Below are positions 49,101 through 61,488 of a DNA stretch of 64,000 bases, in pieces. Made by a program: the position numbers and the translations under genes. Source of the DNA: Oenanthe sinensis (Eukaryota; Streptophyta; Magnoliopsida; Apiales; Apiaceae); contig JAPMAC010000207.1 in NCBI GenBank assembly GCA_028671895.1, forward strand, positions 1,302,001 to 1,366,000, in the 5' to 3' direction. How positions within the stretch are numbered: the stretch's first letter is position 1; each line of letters starts with the position of its first letter. The notes under the pieces are model-generated. The model ran no database searches and had not been told where the DNA came from. It saw nothing but the letters and a program-made list of their open reading frames with translations.

Positions 49101-52100
49101 TCACAACCTGGTGACACAACAAAGTGTACCTATTGAAATTGGGAGCCAGCCCACTCCACTCTGTATAGAGTCTGCACCAACACAGGAACACACTCTTGTT
49201 TATGACAGGTGTTTAATTGAAAATAATTCACAGATGTATATAGGAACTTCTATTGAAACTTCCCCCATCTTCTCAGGGGGAGTTTCGAAAGATCATTTCT
49301 GAACAACACACTCCCTCTCCACCTCTTAAATTTTTTCTCAAGCAATTGTATAAGATGTACATGAGGTTCTTGATCAACAGGAATCCATTCCTCATGTTGA
49401 GCTAAACTCAAGTGACATGGTGCTTGACATTGTGCTCACCACCTAGAAACCACAATTAGATGGTGAAGGAATACATGTTGGGGTCTTGATGACACCATCA
49501 AAACCATAGAGGCTTCATGAGTTTTTACTTCAAAATCTGTGAAAGAGAATGTAATACCACTCTTTAGTCTCATTCATGAGCCATTAGAGTATCACGTGTC
49601 TTCACAAACATTGGGTGATCTATGGGACCTCCACACCATGCAAATGGCATCCCCTAGATAATCCTCAGTCATTCAAAGACTGTCTCTTAGGGAGAACTCA
49701 CTTATCCATCCAGGATATGTGGAATCATCTGAGAAATTGAATGAGAAAATAGATACTGAGTGGCCCACTGTAACAAGTGGCCCTAGCTCTAACATTATTT
49801 CAGACTGGCTGAAGCCTGTGCAACATGGCAGTGCTTTAGGACAATCAGCTGATGGGTTATTATTTAAGGAAAAATTAAAGAAACTGTATGGAGATCAAAT
49901 GTACGACTTCTATCATATTGCACAACAATTCCTGACTGTTCATCTGCCAAACAAGGACTATGCTACTATTATGCTTGAATATGCAAAAGATCAGGAGGAA
50001 ATCAAGGATAAAAATGCAAAAATGGCTGAAGAAGGAGAGGACAATATTGATTCTTGGTTATATCAAAAGTAAACTGTGAGCATTGAGGAGATGCTACAGT
50101 GGATGAGGGAGAAATATCTGACTTCTCTTGATTCATGTGTCAAAGTCTTCACTCCTTTTGCAATTCATGAGGTTACCAAGGTGCAACTACAAGAAAATCA
50201 CTACCTTGTAAGGGGTTTCTAGTGTGAAATTGAAGATCATAGAACCAAGGTGAAAGGATTTTTTTAGGGTTATTGAAGAAAAGATGAAGCATGGTGGCAT
50301 CTATGGAACTACAACCTCTAAATCTGAATCTTCTCTATCAAGAATCAAGGTTAATGAAATGAATGACAAAATGGAAATGGTATAGAAGGCTTTCAAGAGA
50401 TGGTAGAAAGCAATGGTGCACTTCAACAAAAATAGACCTCCATTAATAACATGGTGGAGGTTCTGTACAAAAACATGTATGCAGATAGGTTGCCTGAAGA
50501 TGCTCATCTTCATGAATTCACTCCATTCCAGGTGGATCTGTTTTATCAGTCCAAAGCCAAAGAAGAAAAGGTTGAAGTCATCATTGTTACAAAACTGAAT
50601 GAAAAAGTTGATAAATTGTCTAATGCTCATACTTTTCTCTCCATTCAAGTCTTAAAAGTAGTGTCAAGTATGAGTTCTCTAAAAAAAGAGGTTGATACAT
50701 CTAGTTCAACTCACAGCACTACTCTTCAACAAGTTTCCAATCAACTGGCCTTAATTCAATCTCTACTCTCTACAATGACTATTCCAAGTCAAGAACCTCA
50801 AGTGCCAACTCAATTCAAGCCTAGTACCTCATCCTTCCTACCTCAACAACAAGATATCAACCCTAAAGAGGAGAAGACAAAAAAGGAAATTGAAAGACAA
50901 AAGAATGAAATAGAGGATGAAAGACAAAAAGCTGTTATGACAATTCTGAGGGAAGAAGCCACGAAATATATTGTAGATAAAGAGCTCATGCTCAATCTAA
51001 AGGTAATGAAAGCAACTGTGAAGGATAACCAATGGAGTTACAGAAAGATGATGCAAAACAATAACTACATGGTGAGAGGTGTGAAGTTTTAAGTAAATGG
51101 AGAAGAGGTCAAACTGCCCATAGTGCAGATGGAATCTGGCTATTACAGGGTGGCACTCAATTTTTTCAATGGCCTCTCCTACACAGAACTAGAATTTCTA
51201 TACAAGGCAATAGAGAATGTAACTGAGGAAGACAATGAATTGAAGAATTTGTTAAGTCCCTTGATGCCAAAGGTACTTCCTGAAGCTTACTACAACCCTG
51301 ATGGGATTCTCTACATGACCAAAGCAAACATACTCACTCATTTCAGAATTCCACAGTATCTGTATCCAGACAATAGGAGTCAAGTAATAACTTTGTTGGA
51401 GTTACTCCAAAAGAAGTCAATGGTAAAAGAGGAAGACAAGCTGATCATTGAAAAGATGAGGAAGTTCATCAATGGACAAATGTCAAATTTTGTTAATGAC
51501 GAGTTAAAGAAGAAGAAGAAAGATGATGAAGACAAAGGTCAGGGAAAGAAAGACAATAAACCTGCACCTATGAGTGATAAGGATGGAAGGATGGAAGATA
51601 AGAATAACAAAAATGGAGATAAAAAGAAGAAGAGAGATGACTCAAACAAGGAAAAGAAATATGAAAGAAAGAAGCCAACAAAGTAGCAAGTTATTGGTAG
51701 TCATGTTAGTGCACCTACCACAATTCAGGGTATTAATGTGACTCTAACAGTTTTTGAAACTGCTATTGTCCCAAAATCCAAATCACCTAGAAGACATTTT
51801 GTCAAGGTGACTACCAATGGAGTGATAAGGAGAGAAATACAAGGAAGTCAAATTAAGAATCTGAAGCCATGTCAATAAGTCAAGGTCAATCCAATAACCA
51901 GAATAAAATTCAAGAAATCCACTAATTCATTGCTAGTGAGATGTCCAAAATGGAAAAAGCAATTGGTTGTGCCTGACAAAGGATTGTCAATCCAATTAAT
52001 TCAAGATGATGTTATTCATGATAAGTTGAAAATCAAACAATGGAAGGTAGACAGAATCTATAAGGTTCTAGTAAGGGATAAACAGATATATGTGACAAAT

Positions 52101-52622
52101 GTTGATGGAGAAGGAAGAGAATTTTACCATGACAGCTCAAAGGTCACTACACATGAAATCAGGAGAGTTATAAGTTTATATGACAAGAAGTGTATGATAA
52201 ACAAACTGAAGATAGTAGAGGTAGCTGAATATATGGCAAAGAAATATCAAAAGAAGATTGACAAAGTAAGGGAAATGAAGGAAATGGCAGAGAGAAAGTA
52301 AAAAGAATATGAAGAATTAGAAAGAATGTCTGAAGAGTTGAGAAGACAGAGAAAAAATAGAGTTTTCAAGGATCCTGACAGAGTTGAGTTCAAACTCAAA
52401 AATGAGCAACATCAAAAATCAGACTCAAGTTTTCCAAAGATTACTCTGTACAAACTCTCAAAGTGGCAGCTGACATGTTAGAGAATGCAATTCTGATTGA
52501 AGAAAGAGTTTCCAGGTAAGAAATTCTTCAAGCCATTGAAGAGATCAATCAAAGAAAAGAGAAAGAGAAGAAAGCCAGATATGATCAATTCATGGCAAAT
52601 CAAAATCAAAATCAAAGGTAAG
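46122..52622 (+). pseudogene. Extra reading frame downstream of pol in element X, function unknown
   Basis: From ATG 46122 (MAPQKKIVSSTGF) one frame runs to about 49100 with stops TGA 46233, TAA 46617, TAG 47340 and TAA 48381. A frameshift follows near 49100-49140, and the original frame resumes from about 49560, with further stops, to about 52622. Parts: an N-terminal globular region (46122-46900) with VEELWTSAEIS, LSECLGLPAN, PTEEEIRDMLESVNY, EWSYFFDAI and NIYFARFFMMII; a S/T/K-rich linker (46920-48400) whose segment 47661-47840 is a motif array encoding S-x-D units; coiled-coil segments (48600-48870, 50580-50720); a lysine-rich block (51510-51690); and a basic C-terminal part. No membrane span or signal peptide, so not envelope-like. 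Related frames occur in element Z and, from memory, in copia elements of other plants. Confidence 0.7.
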
Positions 52623-52675
52623 CTTGATATCTTGTATTAATTTGTGAAATTGTCTTTTCCCAAATTAGAGGAGAA

Positions 52676-53969
52676 TGTTGGACCAAATCAAACCTACTGT
52701 ATTGAGTATACTTGTCTTGTTATAAGCACAGTTAGAATTCTTGTACTATGTTGGTGACTTAGTTATATTAATGTGTACTTGCAGATAGAAGCATATTTTT
52801 ATCGCAAATTCAAATATATTATTGTAAGTCAAAAATAAAGATTGATAGAAGATTCAATCCTGGATTATGCATCAAGCCAAAAAAGACTTTATCAAAATAA
52901 GGATTGCAGTATGGAAATTCTTCCAAGTCAAGTGATCAATCAAGAAGTCACCCTAGTAGAGAAGTCGTATGTGAAACTGGTAGAGAAGTCTTAAAATGCT
53001 CAAATGGCTAAGTATTCGATCAAGAAGTCAAGTCATGTGACTAATCGAGAATTCAGATATTTGTAGTCATTTGAGAAGTGTAAAGAGATATACATTGGAG
53101 AAGTCCAGTCAAAAAGTCGAGAAGTCAGCTAAGGAAGCAATCGAGAAGTTTAGGAAATGAGTCAATCGAGAAGTCTCTAAAATCAAGTCATTCGAAAAGT
53201 CTATCATGATTGAGAAGTTGTCAAAAGAAGTATGCAATCGAGAAGTCTAAGGCATTCGAGAAGTATTAAGTCAAAGACTAATCGAGTAGTCTCAGAAGTA
53301 CTCGATCGAGAAATCTAATTTATGACTTCTCGAAGCAACAACAGTTGAGTATTTGAATGTTTCAACAAGCTAACTTCAAGAAAATTTGCAGAATAATAAG
53401 ACAAGTAATTTGAAGCATTGTCATGATCAGGTTAGTCAAACCTATGAAGATAATGACAAGTCTACAATGAAGCTTGACAAGAAAACAAGACAAAGACAGA
53501 AGGAAGAAAGCAAAATGGAGCATACTGTCAAGTCATAGTACTTAGCTAGAAATAGATTGTGTACAATGTTAAGTAGTTTTGTCTATTTCTAGTTATAGAA
53601 AAATAGACTGTGAAAGTATGTGCACTTGAGACATGTTGTCTATTTAGTAAGTGTGCACAGCTTCACAAGTTTGTGTGCGTTGAATAATTTCCATACCTTG
53701 TTTTCATTCAAGAACAAGAAGCTGAGGTTCAAAATCAAGAATCTTAGATTTGTAGCATTTCATTCTAATACAATTAGTTTGAAAGTTAATTTGTGTTTTG
53801 TTTTGTTTTATTCCGCATGTCTTTGAAAAACACTACATAGATTAACCAACCTACAACCAAGTTAATATTTAGTTCATCATAGAATCAAATCTGGAGTGAA
53901 ACAAGAAAAAGAAATCAACTATACATTCACCCCCACTCTGTCTAGTTTCTATAGTTCTCATTCCTAACA
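52676..53969 (+). repeat. 3' LTR (family Y), unlike the 5' LTR of X
   Basis: 1294 bases, TGTTGGACC to CCTAACA, preceded by the purine-rich TTAGAGGAGAA expected before a 3' LTR and with CACCCCCACTCTG near the end. Between 52930 and 53335 about eighteen copies of TCGAGAAGTC-like motifs occur. Neither its ends nor its interior resemble 38514-39704. It is either the 3' end of a recombinant element or an LTR of a different element. Confidence 0.7.
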
Positions 53970-56900
53970 GTTAAAGATTTGAGGCTTTTGGAACCAAATT
54001 TATATCAGTTGCCTGGCTGGACCCAATTAATAAATCGTTTCTTTTTCAAATTCAAAGTTTTGGGCAATGCATATTTTTCTTCCGGTAATGATTATTGAGA
54101 TAATTAAAAGTATGTTATCTCATTTTTTCAGGGGAGGCAACTGGGGGGGGGTTGCGTTTTAAGCATATCTTTTAATGGAATAAATCATCTATATTGTTTC
54201 AGCTATGAAGTATTCTTCGGCCAAACCCCTCATCCAACTGGGTGTCTTAGGTGCATAAATAAATCTTTAAAGATAAGCATTTTTGGACGATGAAGATTTC
54301 TAGCAACTGCTCATGGAGTTTACGTAACATTTTCAATGCCTGTAGCCTTGCGATTCAGTTTATTCAGTATAATCCGGGGGTGATCTCTAAAGTTGTGTTC
54401 ACTTTGTAAGAATGAAATGAAAAATTATAAACAAATTTTATGTAGAAAGAAGAATGTATGAGTAAATTGTGAATAAACAAGTGGGAGTTTAAATTTGTTA
54501 TGATGAGAATTGTAAGAAAAATGTAATTGAGCATTTCTTTAAAAACATGTTTGTTAGAATTTTAGTTCAAATAGTTTGGAATGAAATGAATGAAAATTAT
54601 AAACATTTTTTCTACTCTCACCCAAATAAGAGTATAAATTTAATTTTATTTTCTTCTCATTCCATTTCATCCAAATGAACGCAACCTAATTATTTTTCTT
54701 TGGCATGAGCCCTGGCTTGAAGTTTCTCTCTTGTTAATAGATTTGGAGCCTCACTGGCTACCCCTTCTGATTCCAAAAATTCTGTAAAGCTGAATACAAT
54801 TATGACGGATCGTGAATGGAATCTTCCTCTTTCGGATTCTACTTTAGTGAATGAATTTTGGCAACTTATCTCACTTATTCATATTCTTTCAATTGATACT
54901 ATTAGTTGGGATGGTCATGAGGATGATGATTCATATCCGACTCGAAAATATAATCTATGTATTAAATCTTTTTTTAAATAATACGAATCTGGTGCAAAAT
55001 TTGGACCCAAATAAAATACGATTCTGTATATGAGCATATATGTACCGGATCGAATTCGGTCTCATATAATTTTTTACAAAATGATCTTAGTGTATATGAC
55101 CCATGATTCAAATAAAAAAAATACTTAATGTCAATAGCTCATATCCGTCTCGTATATGATGAATCGGAAATTACTCGATATGGTTAGATATAATACGGTA
55201 TGGCTTATATATTCGATTTCAACCAGAATTTTAATACTTGAGATTGGCTTATATACGAATATAAAGATATTAAACTCTAATCCGAGTCCGATAAAAATAA
55301 AACGATTTCAGGCTTGAGCACAGAGTGTTCATATCTATACGAACCATTTTTCACCCCTACTAATACATCTTATCATCAATCAATATAATACAATCTCAAT
55401 CCTTAAGAATATATCATTTGAATACTTGAATATTTAAAACATGTTTGTGTCTCGCACGGATCAAAAACTTGTTTATAATAAAATCTTATCAGCAGTATAT
55501 TCTTATCTAGTATTATATTATTAGATTTAAAACTTTAATAAAAGCGTAGGCTTTAAATTATATTAATAATATATTAAATTTTAGTTTTTATAAACATATG
55601 TATTATGATAAAATAATAAATATATATATCATAGAACTCTGGCAGATATTACATTAAGAATTTATTTGTTTGTACTTTAAATTATAGATGTAAACTGAAT
55701 CATGACTTAAAGTCTTGAGTCGGCAGTAGCTAAATTTTTTAAATAACTTAATTTATTTTTATAAATTTATGTTGATTAAAACTAATATCATCATTCATAC
55801 ATATAATATTTAAATAAAAGCTTAAATTTTATTTTCATAATTTTATTAACTTGTCAGTTATAAATAATATAAAAATTATTTAAATAATACTAATTTGACT
55901 AATGTTTTAAAATATATTTAAGCAAGCTCTAAAATCTTCAGTGAAAGGGAAAAATGTGAAAAATCTAAATAAATGGAGCCCGATGCTTTCCATAAAAATA
56001 ATCGTACGACTGTACGAGTGAAGAAAATTGAGTCAGCAAGCTCCTCCCTACCTTGACATTGATTATCTTGTCTGCAAAATAGAACCTATTTGTCAATATA
56101 TGCCACTACCATGGTCCATATTTAAATTTCCCGGAAACTTCCCTCTTTCTGTATATATAGTGAGAAAAGGATGTTTCAGAGAAATCGTGAATAAATACAG
56201 GGATGGAAGGGGTCGGGTTTATTAAAATTTAAGTTTGAATCCAGAAAAAATTTGGAAATCTTAATTCGAACCCCATTTGACGGATTTCAGTTCGGATTCA
56301 GGTATATCTAAAACTCAAAAATTATAAAATAAAATTTAAAAACAGAAACCTAAAATTTGAAACTGAAATCCGAACTAGAAAATTTAATAAAGAAATATTT
56401 TTCTATAAGATATATAATTATATATATAAATATATATAATGTTATATTATAAATAATGTGTGTGTAGATGTAATATCATTTTTTGGGGGGTTTTGAATTT
56501 GAATCGAATTTCATATTTCGGATTTTGAATCTGGTATCGGTTTGATACATTTAAAATTTAAAATTTCGGATTCGGTATATTATATTTCCTCATTCTCACA
56601 TAATTATGTGACAAACATCAGGTATAACTAAAATTAGATATGAATGGGGGTGGGGTGTGATGCGATTTTGAGATCAACATCGAGATAATTTTACAAAATA
56701 TTTTTAAAATTTGCTTTTCTTCAAATAAAAGTTTTATATATACATTTTTGTTTTGAAAGGAAAGTCTTTTTAAAAACTAATTTGTTGTTTCAAAAAACAA
56801 ATTGACAAATAATTTGAGATCAAAACACTTTAATTTCTTCAATTTATGAACCCATAAACTGTATAGAATTAATCCTATCGAGAGAAAAAACTGTATAGAA

Positions 56901-57542
56901 TTAATAATTTGGTCCTCCATACGTACCTACATGCACGGCATGCATGCCCACTGCGTACGGATGGCACGACATCGTGTCAAATCTATCTTGTTCATTTAAC
57001 ATAACTGTACTCGAAATATAGGAAGTTGCTCTATTATTTCGTTTTTGTATGCAGTAGTTCAAACTCCATTGAAAGGTCATTAAACTATAATCACTTTTTC
57101 ATTCAGGTTTCAAAAAAAAAAGTTCATTTTTCTGTTGATTTTTTTCTTTACTTTATCATCACATTTTTGTGTCACGAAATCTTAATTGATGTTCAAGTTT
57201 TTTAAAGGTATGGCTATTTTTTAATAATCGAACTATACTTGATGGCCATAAAAAAAATACTTGATGGGGAATTGAACCTAAAGCTTCGTAATGTGGTGTT
57301 CTTTTATAGCCATCAAACTTAAAAATCGAACTATAATAAATATTGATTGTCGTGTGTGGAAACAGTTTTGTAGATGACTATTCGTATATGAAATAGAGAA
57401 ATTTTACGTATCAAAAAATTATTTTAAACGCTGAGTTGTAACGTTTGTAATTGGTAAATTTTTTAATAAATATATAAGATTCTGCGTATATACATATGCA
57501 TCCACGAATCAAAATAAGTCATGTCAAGTCATTTAAAAAGAA
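53970..57542. other. AT-rich intergenic stretch
   Basis: No gene recognised. It contains a MITE-like element (54391-54687) and, at about 56195-56600, degenerate GGATTCGGTAT/AATCCGAAC-type sequence resembling the subterminal repeats of hAT-like elements, without definable ends. Confidence 0.4.
54391..54687. mobile_element. MITE-like element, same end type as 28694-28959
   Basis: The left end AGTTGTGTTCACTTTG and the right end, whose complement reads AGGTTGCGTTCATTTGG, both run into GAATGAAATGA-type sequence, about 30 bases of imperfect inverted repeat. An internal GGAATGAAATGAATGAAAA copy lies near 54580. Confidence 0.6.
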
Positions 57543-57589
57543 TTGAAATTATTTTTTTTAGCTAATTGTGTCGAACCAAATAATAGTCG

Positions 57590-58946
57590 ACTTTCTTCTC
57601 TCTTCTCTCTCCCCTCTTTTTCCTCATTCCCCCCCTTTTTCTCATCTTTCTCCTCTTCTCTCTTATTCTCTAACCCTAGCAGCCGCCCTGTGATTTTCTC
57701 CTTACCCTTACTTACTATATTATCTCACCAGATTTGCCCTTCGTCCTCGGACTCTTCAGATTCATCTGATTCACTGTGATGGGACTTGTTGGGTGACCTT
57801 GTTTATTCTCCTTCGCCCGAAATTGTCGACGAGAATTTCCCTCCTCCAAGGGTTATGTTAAACGAGGATGGTGAACTTCAAGAACCCCAGAACCAAGAGT
57901 GGGTTGATAATGCTAGAAAGCTCTGCTTATCACCGATTCACAAGCAAGACTCTGGTGTTAGAGCTCCCCAGCTTCACAAGATTCACTACTCTGGCAACGT
58001 TAGCTCCTCCCCTGGGGATTCAAATAGGAAACTCTCTATCTCCGACCAGCTAGTGGATGACAACAGATTCATCCGTTTCAAGAATCAGGTACCTCTACAA
58101 ACTACTAATTCAATCTCTCATGTCACCCCTTACTTTGTTGCCTTCGGGGATTGTCTTCTAAACACCCTTGAAAGCACTGATGTTGTCCAATTAATGCTTA
58201 TGAATGAATACGCTTTAATGGGATTTATTATTAGAATACCTTTGCCTATTGAGATTGTCAAAGAAACTATATTGAGTTGCTAATCAAAATTGAGGCTTAT
58301 AAGTGTAGCGTATAACTCGAAGGGCTTCTTTAGTCTTGCGTTTTCTCATAGACTCGGTAAGAACACAGTTTTAGAGCAGTGTAGTCTTGTAATGGAGAGG
58401 TGTGTGCTTTTTGTTAAACCCCGGATGCATAGCTTAAACTTCCGTTGTCATAATGTTGTTGCTAAATATGTTTGGGTCATTATTTCATATATCTCAAGGC
58501 CTTACTATAATAAGCAGGGTATTGAGTTTGTAAGAAATATGATTGGTAAACCTGTTGCTTTAGGACTCCCTGAAGTTGGTAATGGCCCAAACATTGCTGT
58601 TAAAATGTTGATTGAGCTATCCTCGGATGACAATCCTCCAAAGGTGTGGGTTCCTCTTTATGGAGATAATGATGAGATAATTGATGATGCCCCTATTATG
58701 CTTTGTTATGCCCCTTGCTCTAATGTCCCGGAGAGAATGCTACCTATTGGTTATGATCACATGGTGCTTGACTCGTCCTCTTTCTTGGGGTGCCTTGTCT
58801 CTTTGGAAGACATTAGGAATAATTGTGTTGAAGACATTGGAATTGCTTCTCTAGAAGACGAGCATGAGAGCTATCAAGGAAGCCACAGAGGAAGTCACAA
58901 AGGAAATCACAAAGGAAGTCACAAAGGAAGTTACAAAAGAAGCTAA
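57590..58946 (+). pseudogene. DUF4283-type protein (LINE ORF1-like), broken
   Basis: One frame from about 57786 to 58946 with a TAA at 58281. The start is unclear: the nearest ATG (57779) is in a different frame and hits a stop within six codons. The frame upstream (57590-57779) is rich in F/S/P, ends in SSDSSDSSDSL and is probably 5' leader. The second half has NMIGKPVALGLPEVGNG and AVKMLIELSSDDNPPKVWV, the conserved end of the DUF4283 nucleic-acid-binding domain. A SLVMERCVLFVKP segment matches its middle. The C-terminus is a run of G-S-H-K/R-G repeats. No RT follows, so this is an orphan ORF1 of a LINE or a domesticated relative; I favour the former. Confidence 0.65.
58871..58945 (+). repeat. 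12-base tandem repeats at the end of the DUF4283-type frame
   Basis: Six degenerate units of GGAAGTCACAAA encode G-S-H-K. The basic, histidine-rich tail could bind RNA. Units differ by one to three bases. Confidence 0.8.
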
Positions 58947-60318
58947 AAAGAAAGCCACATAGGACAACAGAACAGGGGAAGAGAGACAGAGAATCCAGTC
59001 AAGACAAGTACCTCACAATTGGGAAGAGCGGATGATTCTCCAACGAAAACAAGCACCTCACGGTTGCAACAGATGGACACTCAACCAAACAGTAGCAACA
59101 ACAACAACGATTGATGAAACTGAAGCTTTGCATGTTGTTGCAGGTTGATACAAGAAGATGGAATAGTTAGTTAGTGAGTAACTATTCATTCAAGTTATTC
59201 AAATTGTAATCTAACACTAGTAAACTTTCTATGTCTTTAGCATACATAATTGTGATTTGGAGGTGAGTCTCACTCAACTCATGTCTTCTCCATGATAATA
59301 TGGCGTATGGTAGGTCTCTGCATTTATCTATAATATTAAACATTGTTCAATGAAATATGTATTATCAATACATTAGATAGATTTCAAAATTTGAAACATA
59401 TATTACTGAAAATATTCTAGAGTAATTAGAAGTCTTTCAATCTTTATACGGCAATGATAAATTGAATTCATACGTGACTCCAATCTAAATATATAAATCC
59501 AAATAATTATAAATCCAATACACTAAATGCTTACTCATATTAAGTTAAAATTCGAGCATACCGATCCCAAAAACTTCAAAGATATGGCAAAGTTTTCATG
59601 TGGCAGCCGGAACAAGCCATTTTACGCATCGAATATCACGTTCAATTTATATGCTCTAATCATGAAAAGGGATTAGAATTTGTTATCTTACAAGGTTCAC
59701 ATGATTTTATATGGAAATAGCAATCTTATTTCTTCCGATCAATAGCAATCTATAGCAATCTTATTTCTTCCGACGCGTATAAAAACAGTGTGCATTTGTA
59801 GTTTTGTGCTGGCATTTCCTGAAGTACCGGACCATGGGCCGTTTGTGATTCTTTAAATTTAAAATAAGTTATTTATTTTATTTTTATTTTTTTACATATT
59901 TTTATATTTTTTTAAGATAAATATTTATTTTAAAATTTTAAAATCAAATATCATCTTAAAACTAAAAAATAAATTATTTATTTTCAAAAAAATTATACAC
60001 ATACCTACTTTTTTTAAAAAATAAGGACTTATTTTCAGGAAAAAAAACTTAGTCAAACACCCTCTATATCAGAGTATTGTATTCTCATTCTATAAATTAT
60101 GTTCATACCGTACCACATTAAAATCTCCTCGATTTACTCGAGGAAAAGAAAGCCCTTTTCACCCTGCATTATTGTATTCTATTTTAAAATAGTCGGAATT
60201 GAAATATTTTTTAATTAAAATTTTATTAATTATTTAAAAATAGGTAAAGCTCAATAAACAATTTATACTAATTTTTATAAATATAATTAGGCTTAAATTA
60301 AAAAATTATTATTTTAAC
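58947..60318. other. AT-rich intergenic stretch
   Basis: 58947-59220 looks like leftover 3' sequence of the DUF4283-type element, with ACAACAACAACGATTGATGA and no polyA tail. A 21-base unit TAGCAATCTTATTTCTTCCG is duplicated near 59717 and 59751. Nothing else recognised. Confidence 0.4.
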
Positions 60319-60867
60319 CAATGCTCTACAAATCGCTAGGCATGTAAGGACAGTCGGGATACCTTTTAATGATTAATCGTTAAAACAAAGATTAATCGGA
60401 ATGATTAATCATGACATTAATCGGATACATTTAAATATTATTTTTAATTTTTATAATTCTATTAACTATAAAATATAATTTTTTAAAAATTTTTTATATA
60501 TGTATTAATCATAGAAAATTATTTTTAATATTATAAATAATAATTTCAATACTAATAATTAAATATAATCTATATATACATATAGAAATTAAAATTTTTT
60601 GATTCTGATCGATTTATATCGCTTAATATCGATTTTGACCGATTTATACCATCTAATACCGATTTTGACTGTTTAATATCGATATTGACCAATTTTTACA
60701 AGAAACGCCTAATTCTGACCGCCTAGGCTGTCTAATGCCGATTTTAATAGATTTTTTAAAAAAGCACTTAATTTTTCGTTTAGCACTGAATCGGGGCATT
60801 TTACTCCCGCCTAACGCCTAGACTGCCTAACGCCTCGACATGCGCTGCCCCGAATTTTAGAACACTG
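60319..60867. mobile_element. hAT-like MITE with repeated GATTTTGACCGATTTA units
   Basis: 549 bases. Ends CAATGCTCTACAAATCG and the complement of CAGTGTTCTAAAATTCG form a 17-base imperfect inverted repeat. Flanking 8-mers ATTTTAAC and ATTTCCAC agree at six of eight positions, fitting an aged hAT duplication. Between 60600 and 60740 a unit like GATTTTGACCGATTTATA repeats about five times, and GCCTAACGCCTAGACTGCCTAA lies near the right end. Confidence 0.7.
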
Positions 60868-61230
60868 ATTTCCACCTCTTAGTGTATGAATTTCAACCAC
60901 TCTCTAAATTCGCCGTAGACACGTAAATATCACAATTTTTATTTTTTTTGAATAATTAGACTTATAGTATTACAAAATTAGTATGTGTTCGAAATATATG
61001 CTCAAGATGAGCCAAAAAAGATCACAAGTTTTAGTTTTGCAGTTTTCGGATTAACGGCCTATAACAACCCAAGGTCCATTCCAAGGATTATAAAAAGAAA
61101 CTAATATAAGCACTCAAATTAACTTTATTAATTTAAAAAAGTAAATTTCCTGAAATTAATTTCAGAGAAGTTATATGGGATGTAAGTATTTTTTAACATA
61201 AAATATTAATGATATTTTTGTAATTATATA

Positions 61231-61488
61231 CTCCTTCTCTTCCCCAAGTTAACTGTCTTATTTGACTTTTTTATGGTCAATTTAACTCAATTTTGATTGA
61301 GAATAAAAAATTATTCTTTTATAATTTCGAAAACTTGAAAATTACATTTTAAAATAATTAGATATATTTTTTGATGATATTTTTTTATATTTTTTTATAA
61401 TTATATATTATATGTAATTTTCATTTTAAATTTGATCAATTTGACCACAGAAAAGTCAAACAGGACAGTTAATTTGGTACGGAGGAAA
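61231..61488. mobile_element. Stowaway-like MITE (family with AGTTAACTGTC/GACAGTTAA)
   Basis: 258 bases flanked by TA. The left end CTCCTTCTCTTCC with AAGTTAACTGTC and TGACTTTTTTATGGTCAA is complementary to the right end TTGACCACAGAAAAGTCA and GACAGTTAATTTGG. Related to 62107-62362. Confidence 0.8.

Larger units (their letters stand above)
38514..53969 (+). mobile_element. Giant Ty1/copia element X (Sirevirus-like), possibly chimeric
   Basis: 15.5 kb. Order: 5' LTR (38514-39704), tRNA-Met primer site, gag with two zinc knuckles, pol (protease-integrase-RT-RNase H) in a different frame, a promoter-like spacer, an extra reading frame of more than 2,000 codons, a purine-rich stretch, and a 3' LTR (52676-53969). 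The two LTRs are not recognisably the same sequence, and the outer 5-mers (AGATT left, GTTAA right) do not match, so the ends come from different elements or an LTR has been lost. A short motif TCRAYDGAT/complement recurs from the LTR to about 47840. Coding frames are long, with isolated stops, pointing to a fairly young element. Confidence 0.85.

Noticed and set aside
46122..52622. Extra frame of X as a retroviral envelope-like gene
   Set aside because: No signal peptide, membrane span or cleavage site is visible; the parts are globular, low-complexity and coiled-coil.
52930..53335. TCGAGAAGTC cluster as a CRISPR array
   Set aside because: Units are about 10 bases with irregular spacing inside an LTR of a plant genome; no CRISPR features.
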